DNA of 64,000 bases from an uncultured Clostridia bacterium (GTDB lineage Bacteria > Bacillota > Clostridia > UBA1381): NCBI GenBank assembly GCA_934501535.1, contig CAKSUM010000006.1:1-64000 (forward strand), written 5' to 3'. Positions 1-8,796 of this stretch are shown in pieces (the stretch's first letter is position 1; every line of letters begins with the position of its first letter). The position numbers and the translations under genes were made by a program. The notes under the pieces were generated by a model. The model worked only from the letters and a program-made list of their open reading frames with translations, was not told the DNA's origin and searched no databases.

Positions 1-15
1 TTTTCAATGTTCAAC

Positions 16-33
16 GCTGTCTTTCGGGACAGC
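16..33 (-). other. Leader hairpin after promoter P1
   Basis: GCTGTC and GACAGC pair across a 6-nt loop just downstream of the leftmost promoter. With the strong tandem promoters upstream it looks like the 5' leader of a stable-RNA (rRNA/tRNA) operon that continues left of the window. The operon itself is not visible, so this is inference. Confidence 0.4.
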
Positions 34-39
34 TTATTT

Positions 40-68
40 AGTATATCACATCCCATTGGGTTTGTCAA
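40..68 (-). promoter_or_regulatory. Sigma-A promoter P1, firing left out of the window
   Basis: On the minus strand, TTGACA (68-63) is followed after exactly 17 nt by TATACT (45-40). It is one of two near-identical promoters in tandem; both share the downstream string AGCTGTCCC and the upstream string GCCTTGACAAA. The gene driven lies left of base 1. Tandem consensus promoters of this quality usually precede rRNA or tRNA operons. Confidence 0.75.
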
Positions 69-169
69 GGCTTTTTTGAAACTTTTTGAAACTTTTTTCA
101 AAATCGGTTTAATTCCGCATGAATACGGCTAAAACCGGCCTCAGCCATGCCCTCAGGGACAGCTTGCTT

Positions 170-198
170 ATTATATCAGATTTTTTTGACTTTGTCAA
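170..198 (-). promoter_or_regulatory. Sigma-A promoter P2, overlapping the queG-like stop codon
   Basis: Minus-strand TTGACA (198-193), 17-nt spacer, TATAAT (175-170): a perfect consensus promoter. The TGA stop codon of the upstream queG-like gene (197-195) lies inside the -35 hexamer, so the promoter begins exactly where the preceding gene ends. It repeats the arrangement of P1 about 130 bp further left. Confidence 0.8.
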
Positions 199-1052
199 GG
201 CTTTTTAACAAAATCTTTCAAAATATTCTGATTTCTTATCAAAACACCCTTTCCGCGCCACGTAAACGCGCGCCCGGAATACATTCTCAAAAACGCCTTA
301 TTGGACAAATTTTCGTCCACGTGCAAATCGATAATCAAATCCCGCTTAAACTCGTCAATGCCCGTAATTTCCGGCTCGCAGTTATGCGGACAGACCTCCT
401 GGCAGATGTCGCACCCCCAGATAGTACCGGTTTCCGCCATGGCGCGTTTTTCTTTTTCCGAAACGTCGCCCTTTTTCTGCGTTATATATGAAAGACATTT
501 TGTTTCATCAAAGCCGTTATCGAGCGCACCCAGCGGACATGCCCGAACGCATCTGCCGCAGTCGGCGCACGAAAGCGTACACTCGCTGTCCGGCTCAATC
601 TCGCAGTCGGTCAGCACGTACCCTATGAAAAAATAACTGCCGAGCCGCGGATTAATTGCCATGCGGTTTCTGCCGACAAACGCCAGCCCCGAAAGCCGCG
701 CCAGCAGCCGTTCATTCAGACCGCCTATATCGGAAAATGCCGCCGCGGCGTATCCGTTTTCCTCCAGCAGTCCGATTATATGCTTCATCTTTGACGCGGT
801 TACCTTGTGATAATCCGCGCCCTGTGCGTACCGCGAGATATTTCCGCGCGGCGACCCGGTGTAGTAGCTGAACGCGCAGACTATCACCGACCTCGCCCCC
901 GTCAAAATCTGTTCCGGGCGGCGGTAATTCTCCGGTTTTACGAAAGCCGCCGCAGCGCCGTCCGCTGATTGCCTGTTATATTCATCGACCGAGCAGAACC
1001 CGACCGCCGAAATCCGCAAATCCGCCGCAAGCGCGATTATCCGGCTTTTCAT
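195..1052 (-). CDS. Short QueG-like epoxyqueuosine reductase / double 4Fe-4S protein
   Basis: 285 residues. QueG reduces epoxyqueuosine to queuosine in the wobble position of tRNA, using cobalamin and two 4Fe-4S clusters. The C-terminal half has the two ferredoxin-type cysteine clusters (CADCGRCVRACP and WGCDICQEVCPHNC), preceded by the N-terminal reductase-like region. Classical QueG is roughly 350-390 residues with a C-terminal HEAT-like part; this protein stops soon after the second cluster, so it is a short form. The start ATG overlaps the trxA stop (ATGA), indicating translational coupling with thioredoxin. Function in queuosine synthesis is likely but the short length leaves room for another corrinoid or iron-sulfur reductase role. 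Confidence 0.72.
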   Translation of the reverse strand: MKSRIIALAADLRISAVGFCSVDEYNRQSADGAAAAFVKPENYRRPEQILTGARSVIVCAFSYYTGSPRGNISRYAQGADYHKVTASKMKHIIGLLEENGYAAAAFSDIGGLNERLLARLSGLAFVGRNRMAINPRLGSYFFIGYVLTDCEIEPDSECTLSCADCGRCVRACPLGALDNGFDETKCLSYITQKKGDVSEKEKRAMAETGTIWGCDICQEVCPHNCEPEITGIDEFKRDLIIDLHVDENLSNKAFLRMYSGRAFTWRGKGVLIRNQNILKDFVKKP

Positions 1053-1363
1053 AGCAGACTGTCAAGCGCGTCGCGGTAATCATCGCCGCTGTGAACGCCG
1101 ACAAATTTTCCTGCCTCTTTCCCGTCTTTGAAAATAATAACCGTAGGTATCGACACTATCGCATACTGCGAAGCAAGCTCGCCCTCGGCGTCCACATTTA
1201 CCTTGCCGACCGTCACTTTGCCCTCATATTCCGCCGACAGCTCGTCGATTACGGGCGCAAGCATCTTGCACGGTCCGCACCAACTCGCCCAAAAATCCAC
1301 CAAAACCGGCTTATCCGATTTGATAATCTCATTAAAATTGTTAACTGTTAATTCCTGTGCCAT
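1049..1363 (-). CDS. trxA: Thioredoxin
   Basis: 104 residues, the normal length of a bacterial thioredoxin. It reduces protein disulfides in the cytoplasm. The active site WCGPC is present with Cys29 and Cys32, inside the usual FWASWCGPCKM context, and the cis-Pro motif SIPT follows. An AAGGAGGT ribosome binding site precedes the ATG. It sits between a lipoprotein gene and the QueG-like gene, whose start it overlaps by four bases; reduced thioredoxin could serve the downstream redox enzyme, but that is inference. Confidence 0.95.
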   Translation of the reverse strand: MAQELTVNNFNEIIKSDKPVLVDFWASWCGPCKMLAPVIDELSAEYEGKVTVGKVNVDAEGELASQYAIVSIPTVIIFKDGKEAGKFVGVHSGDDYRDALDSLL

Positions 1364-1375
1364 TACGGTACCTCC

Positions 1376-1981
1376 TTATTTTGCATTGTATTCGGGTATG
1401 CACGAATACACATTGTTTATGCCGCCGGTCGAAAATTCGGCGGTTGTGTACATCTGTTTTTCGACGAAAACGCCTGCCGCACGGTCAAAGGTGTAATTTC
1501 TGATTTCCCTGTCCGTTCCGCTGAAGATGTACGCGGTGATGACGTCGGTCGACGCTCCGCGGACAAAGCCCTCGTTCAGCTCGAAGTAAACCTGCCCCTG
1601 CATTCTCTGCGAAAACAAGTTATACGCGCCGTCCTCGGAAATAACCGCCAGCGTCCAATACTGCGAATCGTCCCAGTGCATTTCTCCGTTTTTAGATTTT
1701 GCCGAAGTCGCTAAAACTATACGGTCTTTTTTTCCTTTTTTCGTAATTTCCGCATCATAATCGCCCATAATTGTCCAATCGTTGGTCATTTTCAGCGTTG
1801 TGGAAATAGCTATCGTGCTCTGCGGTTCCTCTGCCTCCGGAGTTGGCGTAACCACCGGCGTCGGCGTAACATCAGCCGTTACCGTTTCTTCATTGCCGCC
1901 GTCTATCAAATCGGACGTCCTGTTACAGCCTGCCGTAAGCAAAAGCGCCGCTGCCATAATCAATGTCAGTATTTTTTTCAT
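1376..1981 (-). CDS. Secreted lipoprotein of unknown function
   Basis: 201 residues from the second of two adjacent ATG codons, chosen because AAAGGA lies at proper spacing. The N-terminus is a lipoprotein signal (Lys-rich start, hydrophobic core, lipobox LTAGC), so the mature protein should be attached by a lipidated Cys to the outer face of the membrane. A threonine/proline-rich stretch (TPTPVVTPTPEAEE) forms a linker, followed by a compact domain of about 140 residues with no motif I recognise. It is the gene upstream of trxA on the same strand. No function can be assigned. Confidence 0.8.
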   Translation of the reverse strand: MKKILTLIMAAALLLTAGCNRTSDLIDGGNEETVTADVTPTPVVTPTPEAEEPQSTIAISTTLKMTNDWTIMGDYDAEITKKGKKDRIVLATSAKSKNGEMHWDDSQYWTLAVISEDGAYNLFSQRMQGQVYFELNEGFVRGASTDVITAYIFSGTDREIRNYTFDRAAGVFVEKQMYTTAEFSTGGINNVYSCIPEYNAK

Positions 1982-2031
1982 CATTTCATTTCCTTTCCGT
2001 GCACCGCGTCCGTAAAATTTTCCGGACATCT

Positions 2032-2685
2032 TTATTTTATACCTTCCCGAATATCCGTGTATTTTTCTCCGCCGGGCTTTATTATCGCCCTGCCGCCGGA
2101 TATGTCGGTAACCTCCGAAATAAACCCCTCAATTTCGCTGCGGAGCAGACATACCGTAAACTCCACATTGTCTGTGTACACCGTATCCTCCGTCATGTAC
2201 CCCTTTTCTGCAAAGTGATACTGAAGCTTTCCGGCAAGCGTGTAATCGCATTTCACCTTGTATATGCCGCACAGCGCACGCGTTACAACTCCTGCGTCCT
2301 CAAGCCCCATTCGCGCCGCCGTGCCGTATGCATGCACAAGTCCGCCCGTGCCGAGCAGCGTGCCGCCGAAATACCGCGTCACCACCGTGATTACATCGAC
2401 AAGACCCTCCTTGCGCATGGTGTCCAGCACCGGCATGCCTGAGGTTCCGCTCGGTTCGCCGTCATCGGAATATCTGAAAATGTTGTTTTCATCAATGATA
2501 TACGCGTACACGTTATGCCGCGCGTCGCTGTAGCGCGACCGCATCTCTGCCAGAAACGCAAGCGCCTCCTCCTCGTTCTCCGCCGGGTGCACATGCGCGA
2601 TAAATTTTGACTTTCTATCGGTAAAAACCGCCTCACCGTCACCGGCAACGGTTTTATAACACTCCTTTTTTGAAATATCAATCAA
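2032..2685 (-). CDS. YigZ/IMPACT family protein
   Basis: 217 residues. Two-domain family of the YigZ/YvyE/IMPACT type: an N-terminal UPF0029 domain with the characteristic stretch YSDDGEPSGTSGMPVL and TRYFGGTLLGTGGL, then a C-terminal ferredoxin-like domain. In eukaryotes IMPACT regulates GCN2; in bacteria the role is unclear, possibly ribosome- or nucleic-acid-related. No ATG fits: the reading frame begins at a TTG codon at 2685 just after hflX ends, with only a weak ribosome binding site, consistent with coupling to hflX. Confidence 0.88.
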   Translation of the reverse strand: MIDISKKECYKTVAGDGEAVFTDRKSKFIAHVHPAENEEEALAFLAEMRSRYSDARHNVYAYIIDENNIFRYSDDGEPSGTSGMPVLDTMRKEGLVDVITVVTRYFGGTLLGTGGLVHAYGTAARMGLEDAGVVTRALCGIYKVKCDYTLAGKLQYHFAEKGYMTEDTVYTDNVEFTVCLLRSEIEGFISEVTDISGGRAIIKPGGEKYTDIREGIK

Positions 2686-2694
2686 CCCGTTTCA

Positions 2695-3960
2695 TTATAT
2701 AATGTAGCTTTTCAGTTTTTCATACGCCTGCCTGTCCGCAAGCAGCGTAATTTTCGTGCCGTCGGCGGTGTATTCCTCCGAGAGAATTTTCTGCATCTCG
2801 TGCAGTTCGTTCACAAGCGAGCCCTCCGAATACGGAATCAGCACGCTCACCTGCTCCTTTTTCCCCGGCGCCGTATCGGCAATCAGCGCCATAAGCCTTT
2901 CAAGACCCTCGCCGGTTTTGACCGAAATCATAACGTTCGAGTCATAATCATTATTGAACGAAACGTCCTCCGTGAGCAAATCCGCCTTGTTGTAAACGCC
3001 CACCGTCGGTTTTCCGCCGGCGCCCAGCTCTGCCAGAACGCCGTCAACCACCTTTATGTGATTTTCAAACTGCGGATTTGAGCAGTCGATAACATGCAGA
3101 AGAAAATCCGCCGCCACCGTTTCCTCAAGCGTCGCCTTGAATGCCTCGACAAGATGATGCGGCAGTTTGCGTATAAATCCGACCGTGTCGATAAGCAGAA
3201 TTTTGCGGTTATCGTCGAGCAGCAGACCGCGTGACGTTGTATCAAGCGTGGCAAACAGCTTGTTTTCCGCAAGCACTTCCGCGTCGGTGAGCCTGTTGAG
3301 CAGCGACGATTTCCCGGCATTGGTGTAACCGACAAGACACGCCGTAATTACGCCGTCCTTGCGACGGCGCGAGCGCAGCAGCTCGCGGTGCTTTTTCATC
3401 TCGCGGATTTCCTCCTCCAGCGCGGAGATGCGCCGGTTTATGTGCCGCCTGTCCGACTCGAGCTTTGTTTCGCCCGGGCCTCTCGTGCCTATTCCGCCGC
3501 CGGTGCGGCTCATCTGCACGCCCAGTCCGCGCAGACGCGGCAGCCGATATTTCAGCTGCGCCAGCTCTACCTGGAGTTTTCCCTCGCCGCTTTTTGCGCG
3601 CATCGCGAATATATCAAGAATTAAAATCGTGCGGTCAATTACCTTTATCCCGAAAAAATCGGTCAGATTTCTCAGCTGCACGGGCGACAGCTCATCATCG
3701 AATATGACGGCGTCGATTTCGAGGGAGTCCAGAACGGTTTTTATTTCCTCCAGTTTTCCCTCGCCCATGTAGGTCGCCGCCTCGATTTCCGCCTTGTTCT
3801 GTATCACCGAGGTCACAACCTCCGCGCCGGCGGTTTTCGCAAGCTCCGAAAGCTCCGCCATCGATTCCTCGGTTGTGTCGGACAGAACATCGCGGCAGCC
3901 CGTGTGCACCCCTGCCAGAAGAGCGCGCTCCTTTTTTATTTCATTAGATTTAATTCCCAT
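2695..3960 (-). CDS. hflX: GTPase HflX
   Basis: 421 residues, the normal length. HflX binds the 50S subunit and rescues or splits stalled 70S ribosomes under stress. The N-terminal HflX domain is followed by the glycine-rich linker (GGGIGTRGPGETKLE), a helical arm, then the G domain with P-loop GYTNAGKSS, switch region DTVGFIRKLP and NKADLL. GGAG lies upstream of the ATG. It leads the leftward host cluster hflX-yigZ-lipoprotein-trxA-queG. Confidence 0.95.
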   Translation of the reverse strand: MGIKSNEIKKERALLAGVHTGCRDVLSDTTEESMAELSELAKTAGAEVVTSVIQNKAEIEAATYMGEGKLEEIKTVLDSLEIDAVIFDDELSPVQLRNLTDFFGIKVIDRTILILDIFAMRAKSGEGKLQVELAQLKYRLPRLRGLGVQMSRTGGGIGTRGPGETKLESDRRHINRRISALEEEIREMKKHRELLRSRRRKDGVITACLVGYTNAGKSSLLNRLTDAEVLAENKLFATLDTTSRGLLLDDNRKILLIDTVGFIRKLPHHLVEAFKATLEETVAADFLLHVIDCSNPQFENHIKVVDGVLAELGAGGKPTVGVYNKADLLTEDVSFNNDYDSNVMISVKTGEGLERLMALIADTAPGKKEQVSVLIPYSEGSLVNELHEMQKILSEEYTADGTKITLLADRQAYEKLKSYII

Positions 3961-4091
3961 TTCAGGCTCCGTTCCTCCGCGTTTTTCGGCGCGGCAAATA
4001 CGTCTTCCCCTATATTATCGTCTATTTTTCCCGATTTGTCAATAAAATCATTCACTTTTATTAAAAAATTAACAGTTCGCCGTGAAAAATA

Positions 4092-4120
4092 TTGCAATTT
4101 TTTCCGCAATATGATATACT
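4092..4120 (+). promoter_or_regulatory. Promoter of the yitT-lrp-aminotransferase operon
   Basis: TTGCAA (4092-4097), 17-nt spacer, TATACT (4115-4120), about 38 bp before the yitT ATG. An inverted repeat TATTGC (4090-4095) / GCAATA (4106-4111) lies over the -35 and spacer, a position from which a bound regulator would block RNA polymerase. The Lrp-type gene in the same operon is one possible ligand. Confidence 0.6.
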
Positions 4121-4157
4121 TATATATAATATACTAAAATGAAAGGACGGCGGTTAA

Positions 4158-5078
4158 ATGAAATTTTTAAAAGAAATACGGTTTTCAAACATGCTTTTTC
4201 TCACGCTCGCGGGAATCATCAACGCGTTCGGCGTAACCGTGTTCATCGCGCCGGTGAAGCTGTATGACAGCGGCATATCCGGAACGTCCATTCTGCTCTC
4301 GCAGCTCACCCCCGAATATTTGAGTCTGTCGGTGTTTCTACTTATATTAAATATACCGCTGTTTCTTTACGGACTGAAAAAACAGGGTGCGCTGTTCACC
4401 CTTTACGCGATATACGCGGTGTGCGTGTACTCGTTCACGGCGTACCTGATAACCGACGTTCTGCCGATAGATGTGAGTGCAGCGTCTCCGCTTGCCGGCG
4501 AAGATTTGCTTTTGTGCGCGCTGTTCGGCGGAGTTATCTCCGGCGTAGGCAGCGGTCTTGCGGTCAGATTTGGCGGCGCAATGGACGGCATCGAGGTTAT
4601 GGCTGTCATTTTTGCGAAAAAGCTCGGGCTGACGGTCGGCACATTCGTCATGATTTACAACATCGCGCTGTATATTGCCAGCGGATTTATTGCGGACAGC
4701 TGGATTTTGCCGCTTTATTCAATTGTGTCCTACGGCGCGGCGCTTAAAACCATCGACTTTGTTGTCGAGGGTATCGGCCGCTCCAAGGCGGCAACCATCG
4801 TCACGGTGCGTCCGCAGGAGGTCAGCGCGGCGCTGTCTGCGGAATTTGAGTGCGGCATAACCATGCTCGACGCGACCGGGTTTTATTCCGGCATGCCGAA
4901 AACGGTATTATATATAGTAGTAAACCGTTTCCAAATCGGAAAAATGAAAGATATAGTTCACGAAAATGACCCGGCGGCGTACATATCGATTGCCGAGGTT
5001 GCGGACGTATTTGCGGCAAATCAGCAAATTGCGGAGGCGGCAGCCGCCCCCACCGGGGCAAAATTAAATAATAAATAA
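4158..5078 (+). CDS. YitT family membrane protein
   Basis: 306 residues. The YitT family has five or six N-terminal transmembrane helices followed by a small cytosolic DUF2179 domain. Here hydrophobic segments fill roughly residues 10-200 (for example FLTLAGIINAFGVTVFIAP and VFLLILNIPLFLYG), and the DUF2179-like tail (about 205-285) contains TGFYSGMPKTVLYIVV. Transport function is suspected but the substrate is unknown. It is first in an apparent operon with an Lrp-type regulator and an aminotransferase, which hints at amino-acid related transport (inference). Confidence 0.9.
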   Translation: MKFLKEIRFSNMLFLTLAGIINAFGVTVFIAPVKLYDSGISGTSILLSQLTPEYLSLSVFLLILNIPLFLYGLKKQGALFTLYAIYAVCVYSFTAYLITDVLPIDVSAASPLAGEDLLLCALFGGVISGVGSGLAVRFGGAMDGIEVMAVIFAKKLGLTVGTFVMIYNIALYIASGFIADSWILPLYSIVSYGAALKTIDFVVEGIGRSKAATIVTVRPQEVSAALSAEFECGITMLDATGFYSGMPKTVLYIVVNRFQIGKMKDIVHENDPAAYISIAEVADVFAANQQIAEAAAAPTGAKLNNK

Positions 5079-5127
5079 CAGATTTTTTTGCAATAATAAA
5101 TTTACAGGCATGAAAGGAAGATTTTTT

Positions 5128-5613
5128 ATGGTAAACGATATACTTGACATTCTGGAAAACAGCAACAAGCACCTCTCCAACGAGCAGATTGCGCAGATGC
5201 TGGGCAGCACCGAAGAGGAGGTTGCCGGGATAATAAAGGGACTGGAAAAGGAAAATATCATTGTCGGCTGCAAAACCATGATAAACTGGGAAAAGACCGA
5301 CAAGGACCTGGTGACGTCGATTATCGAGCTGCGCATAACACCGCAGCGCGGCGAGGGATTTGACAAGGTTGCCGAAAAGATTTACAAATATTCGCAGGTA
5401 AAATCACTTTATCTGATGTCCGGTTCATACGATTTGTGCGTAATAATCGAGGGCCGCTCGATGAAAGATGTCGCGCTTTTTGTCGCGTCAAAGCTCGCCC
5501 CGATGGACAACGTACTGAGCACCGCCACAAGCTTTGTGCTCAAAAAATACAAAGATGACGGCATGATATTCTATAACGATGAAGAGGACTCAAGACAGGT
5601 GATAACATTATGA
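5128..5613 (+). CDS. Lrp/AsnC family transcriptional regulator
   Basis: 161 residues from the ATG at 5128, which has AAAGGAAG at correct spacing; an earlier in-frame ATG overlaps that binding site. An N-terminal winged helix-turn-helix (about residues 1-50) is followed by a RAM/effector-binding domain (about 65-140; MSGSYDLCVIIEGRSM). Such proteins sense amino acids and control their metabolism. Its stop codon overlaps the aminotransferase start (ATGA), so the two are translated together, and it probably regulates its own operon. Confidence 0.9.
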   Translation: MVNDILDILENSNKHLSNEQIAQMLGSTEEEVAGIIKGLEKENIIVGCKTMINWEKTDKDLVTSIIELRITPQRGEGFDKVAEKIYKYSQVKSLYLMSGSYDLCVIIEGRSMKDVALFVASKLAPMDNVLSTATSFVLKKYKDDGMIFYNDEEDSRQVITL

Positions 5614-6788
5614 TAAATTACGAAAAAATACTCAACGATTCAATACAAAAAATCGCACCATCGGGAATACGCAAGTTTTTCGATGTGGTAGCGACCATGG
5701 AGGACGCAATTTCCCTCGGCGTGGGCGAACCGGATTTCGTAACGCCGTGGCCGATACGCGAAGCAGGCATATATTCGCTCGAAAAGGGGCGCACCTACTA
5801 CACCGCAAACGCAGGACTTATGGAGCTGCGTCAGGAAATATGCAATTACACCGACCGCAAATACGGCATAAAATATGACCCGAAAACCGAAGTTTTGGTA
5901 ACCGTGGGCGGCAGCGAGGCAATTGACCTCATGATACGCTGCATAGTAAAGCCGGGCGACGAGGTAATTATTCCCGAGCCGAGCTTTGTCTGCTACAAGC
6001 CGTGCACGCAGATGTCGGGCGGTGTTCCGGTCACAATCGAAACGCTGGAAAAGGACAACTTCAAGCTCACGCCCGAGCAGCTGAAAGAGAAAATCACCGA
6101 CCGCACAAAATTGCTGATTTTGCCGTTCCCGAACAATCCGACGGGCGGCGTAATGTCGAAAAAAGACCTTGAGGCAATCGCGGAGGTTTTAAAGGGAACC
6201 GACATAATGGTGCTGTCGGACGAAATTTACGCCGAGCTGCGCTATGATGACGAAGGACACACGCCGTTCTCGGCAATAGACGGCATGCGTGAGCGCACGG
6301 TGGTGGTAAACGGATTTTCAAAGGCGTTCGCAATGACCGGCTGGCGTTTGGGCTACGCAATGGGGCCGGCTCCGATTATAAAGCAGATGTTAAAGCTGCA
6401 CCAGTACGGAATTATGTCCAGTCCGACCACAAGTCAGTTTGCGGCAATCGAGGCGCTGCGTTCGTGCGATAAGGAAACCGAACGGATGCGCCAGGAATAC
6501 AACTACCGCCGCCGCTACATCGTGGACGGCTTCCGCGCAATGGGGCTTTCCTGCTACGAGCCGCTTGGCGCATTCTACGTATTCCCGTGCATCAGCTCCC
6601 TCGGCATGACGAGCGAAGAATTTGCAAACCGTCTGCTGCAGGAGAAAAAGGTTGCCGTTGTTCCGGGAACCGCGTTCGGCGAATGCGGCGAGGGCTTTAT
6701 CCGCTGTTCCTACGCATATTCGATAGACAGCATAGAGGCGGCTCTTTCGCGCATCTCGGAATTTGTAAAAGACCATAAAAAACAGTAA
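5610..6788 (+). CDS. Class I/II PLP-dependent aminotransferase
   Basis: 392 residues, full length. Fold type I aminotransferase: the PLP Schiff-base lysine is Lys238 in NGFSKAFAMTGWRLGY; the substrate/PLP motifs PNNPTGG and LSDEIYAEL and the C-terminal arginine region (EGFIRCSYAYS) are present. It resembles the PatA/aspartate aminotransferase group, often paired with an Lrp regulator as here, but amino-acid specificity cannot be read from sequence. It is the last gene before the inserted serine-recombinase element. Confidence 0.92.
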   Translation: MINYEKILNDSIQKIAPSGIRKFFDVVATMEDAISLGVGEPDFVTPWPIREAGIYSLEKGRTYYTANAGLMELRQEICNYTDRKYGIKYDPKTEVLVTVGGSEAIDLMIRCIVKPGDEVIIPEPSFVCYKPCTQMSGGVPVTIETLEKDNFKLTPEQLKEKITDRTKLLILPFPNNPTGGVMSKKDLEAIAEVLKGTDIMVLSDEIYAELRYDDEGHTPFSAIDGMRERTVVVNGFSKAFAMTGWRLGYAMGPAPIIKQMLKLHQYGIMSSPTTSQFAAIEALRSCDKETERMRQEYNYRRRYIVDGFRAMGLSCYEPLGAFYVFPCISSLGMTSEEFANRLLQEKKVAVVPGTAFGECGEGFIRCSYAYSIDSIEAALSRISEFVKDHKKQ

Positions 6789-6840
6789 AAAAGGCTGCAT
6801 AAGGGCTGCCCTTAATAAAACAGCAATAATGTTTTCTTTG

Positions 6841-6868
6841 AAACGGCATAGTATTTTCTATGCCGTTT
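6841..6868. terminator. Hairpin shared by recombinase end and aminotransferase end
   Basis: AAACGGCATAG (6841-6851) pairs perfectly with CTATGCCGTTT (6858-6868) around a 6-nt loop. It overlaps the stop codon of the leftward recombinase gene and lies downstream of the rightward aminotransferase, so it can act on either strand. Confidence 0.65.
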
Positions 6869-8489
6869 CACTGTTTTGTTTAAGCAATGACATCGGCAGT
6901 ATTCCTACCAAGTCATAGCAAATATCAATTTTCTGTGTGCGTTTTCCGTCGATAATCTGCGGCGCGTGAACATATACCCGTTTTACCATATCGTTCAGAA
7001 TTGACGGCGTTAATTCCTGCAAATCAAGATATTTATGTATCTTCGAAATAAACCGTTCCAAATTATCGCTTTGTTCCTCTGTATCGGATATTTCGGTAGA
7101 CAACTGTGTGATTTTCAATTCCAATTCCTGCTGTTCGGCTTCATAATCGTCTGCAAGCATTTGAAATCTGTTTTCACTCAAAATTCCTTTTGCTTTATCC
7201 TCGTAAATACTCTTGAAAAGACGGTCTAATTCGCTGATACGGTTTTCACATTTTGCAAGCAGTTTTTTCTTTGCGGATATTTCTTTTTTTATCTCTGCTT
7301 TCTGCCTTGCACCCATAATTTCGCGGAATTGATTTTCATAAGCCGCAACAAAGCCTATCACATATTTCAGGTGTGCAAGTACACCCTTTTCAAGAACAAC
7401 TGCACGAATAAAATGTGTCGAACAATTTTCTTTTCCCTTGCGTGAGGTTGAACACACAAAATGGTCTTGTCTGCTTTCAAAATAATTACTTGTGCAGTAG
7501 TAGAGTTTCTGACCGCAGTCGGCACAATAAGCTATACCAGAAAACATATTGCTTTTTCCCGTGCGTGACGGTCTGCGTTTATTTTTCCGCAGCTCCTGCA
7601 CCCTTTCCCAAGTATCAGCGTCAATAATCGGTTCGTGAGTGTTCTCGAAAATCATTTGTTTTTCTTCGGGGTTATATAGCTTCTTTTTGCTTTTGTATGA
7701 TTGCTTATAGGTCTTGAAATTTACGGTATGCCCTAAATATTCTTTCTTTTCAAGCATAGTTGAAATTGTATCGGCTACCCAGCGATACGGATTTTCTGGC
7801 ACAGGCGAATTTGTTGTCCGTCCTATACTTTGCCAGTATGCGGCAGGGGTGAAGATTTTTTCTTTCTGCAAGATTTTTGCTATTTGAGAAGGTCCGTACC
7901 CCTCCATACACAATTTGAAAATTTTTCGGACAATATCCGCTGCCGGCTCGTCAACAACCCACTTTGTTTTATCGTCGGGACTTTTCATATAACCGAACGG
8001 CGGAATTGTTGTCAATGTTTTTCCCGATTCGCCTTTTGCTTTCATAACCGCCTTGATTTTCTTGCTTGTGTCCTTTGCATACCACTCGTTTATGATGTTC
8101 AAAAACGGAGTAAAATCACTGTCGGTTTGATTATTACTGTCAATACCGTTGTTGACAGCGATAAACCGTATGTTCTTTTCGACAAACAGGATTTCGGTAT
8201 AAAAACCTACTTTCAAATAATCACGCCCAAGTCTTGACATATCCTTTACAATAATTGTTTCAACCTTGTCATTTTCTATAAGCTCTAACAACTCATTCCA
8301 GCCGGGGCGTTGAAAACTCGTTCCCGAATAACCGTCGTCAACTATAAACTGTGTGTTTTTGAAACCGTTGTCTTTTGCATATTTGCTTAAAATATTCTTT
8401 TGATTTACAATACTGTTGCTGTCGCCCTGCAGCTCGTCATCACGGCTGAGACGGCAATATAAAATTGTAATTTTTTCAGACTGTCTCAT
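6858..8489 (-). CDS. Large serine recombinase (site-specific integrase)
   Basis: 543 residues from the ATG at 8489, preceded by AAGGAGG. Resolvase-type catalytic domain at the N-terminus (YCRLSRDDE; the nucleophilic serine lies in this motif; then VDDGYSGTSFQRPGW and KDMSRLGRDYL), the recombinase domain (about residues 180-280), a zinc ribbon (CADCGQKLYYC ... CSTSRKGKENC) and a C-terminal coiled coil (about 390-480). This is the TnpX/phage-integrase class that cuts and religates att sites through a covalent seryl-DNA intermediate and needs no host factors. It is the evident integrase of this element. An in-frame upstream extension to 8606 lacks a good ribosome binding site. Confidence 0.93.
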   Translation of the reverse strand: MRQSEKITILYCRLSRDDELQGDSNSIVNQKNILSKYAKDNGFKNTQFIVDDGYSGTSFQRPGWNELLELIENDKVETIIVKDMSRLGRDYLKVGFYTEILFVEKNIRFIAVNNGIDSNNQTDSDFTPFLNIINEWYAKDTSKKIKAVMKAKGESGKTLTTIPPFGYMKSPDDKTKWVVDEPAADIVRKIFKLCMEGYGPSQIAKILQKEKIFTPAAYWQSIGRTTNSPVPENPYRWVADTISTMLEKKEYLGHTVNFKTYKQSYKSKKKLYNPEEKQMIFENTHEPIIDADTWERVQELRKNKRRPSRTGKSNMFSGIAYCADCGQKLYYCTSNYFESRQDHFVCSTSRKGKENCSTHFIRAVVLEKGVLAHLKYVIGFVAAYENQFREIMGARQKAEIKKEISAKKKLLAKCENRISELDRLFKSIYEDKAKGILSENRFQMLADDYEAEQQELELKITQLSTEISDTEEQSDNLERFISKIHKYLDLQELTPSILNDMVKRVYVHAPQIIDGKRTQKIDICYDLVGILPMSLLKQNSETA

Positions 8490-8565
8490 ATAATTTTTAT
8501 CCTCCTTTTCGTTCGGACAGCCTGTCAAAACAGAATTGCTTGTATTTATTTTAACGCCCATTTTC

Positions 8566-8763
8566 TTATTTGTCAGCCCCTTTCGCAGAAATTTTATCGT
8601 TATCAATCATTTTCAGCAGTTTTGACGAAACTGCCCTGCTGCCTTCGTATGTACCGGTAAAAATATATTCTGTCTTGCAATCGTCAAATCTGACTGTAAT
8701 GTTCGGCAATTCGTAGTCAAGCATACTGCTGATTGACACCTTAAATTTGTTTTCATTATCCAT
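8566..8763 (-). CDS. Small hypothetical protein upstream of the recombinase
   Basis: 65 residues from the ATG at 8763, chosen because AGAGGTGC is correctly placed; upstream frame is noncoding repeat. No recognised domain: a mixed beta-rich start (KFKVSISSMLDYELPNITVRF) and a Lys-rich tail. It is cotranscribed towards the recombinase and probably belongs to the element's own module. Confidence 0.6.
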   Translation of the reverse strand: MDNENKFKVSISSMLDYELPNITVRFDDCKTEYIFTGTYEGSRAVSSKLLKMIDNDKISAKGADK

Positions 8764-8796
8764 TAAATAGCACCTCTGTTTTCGTTTGTTTTGAGA

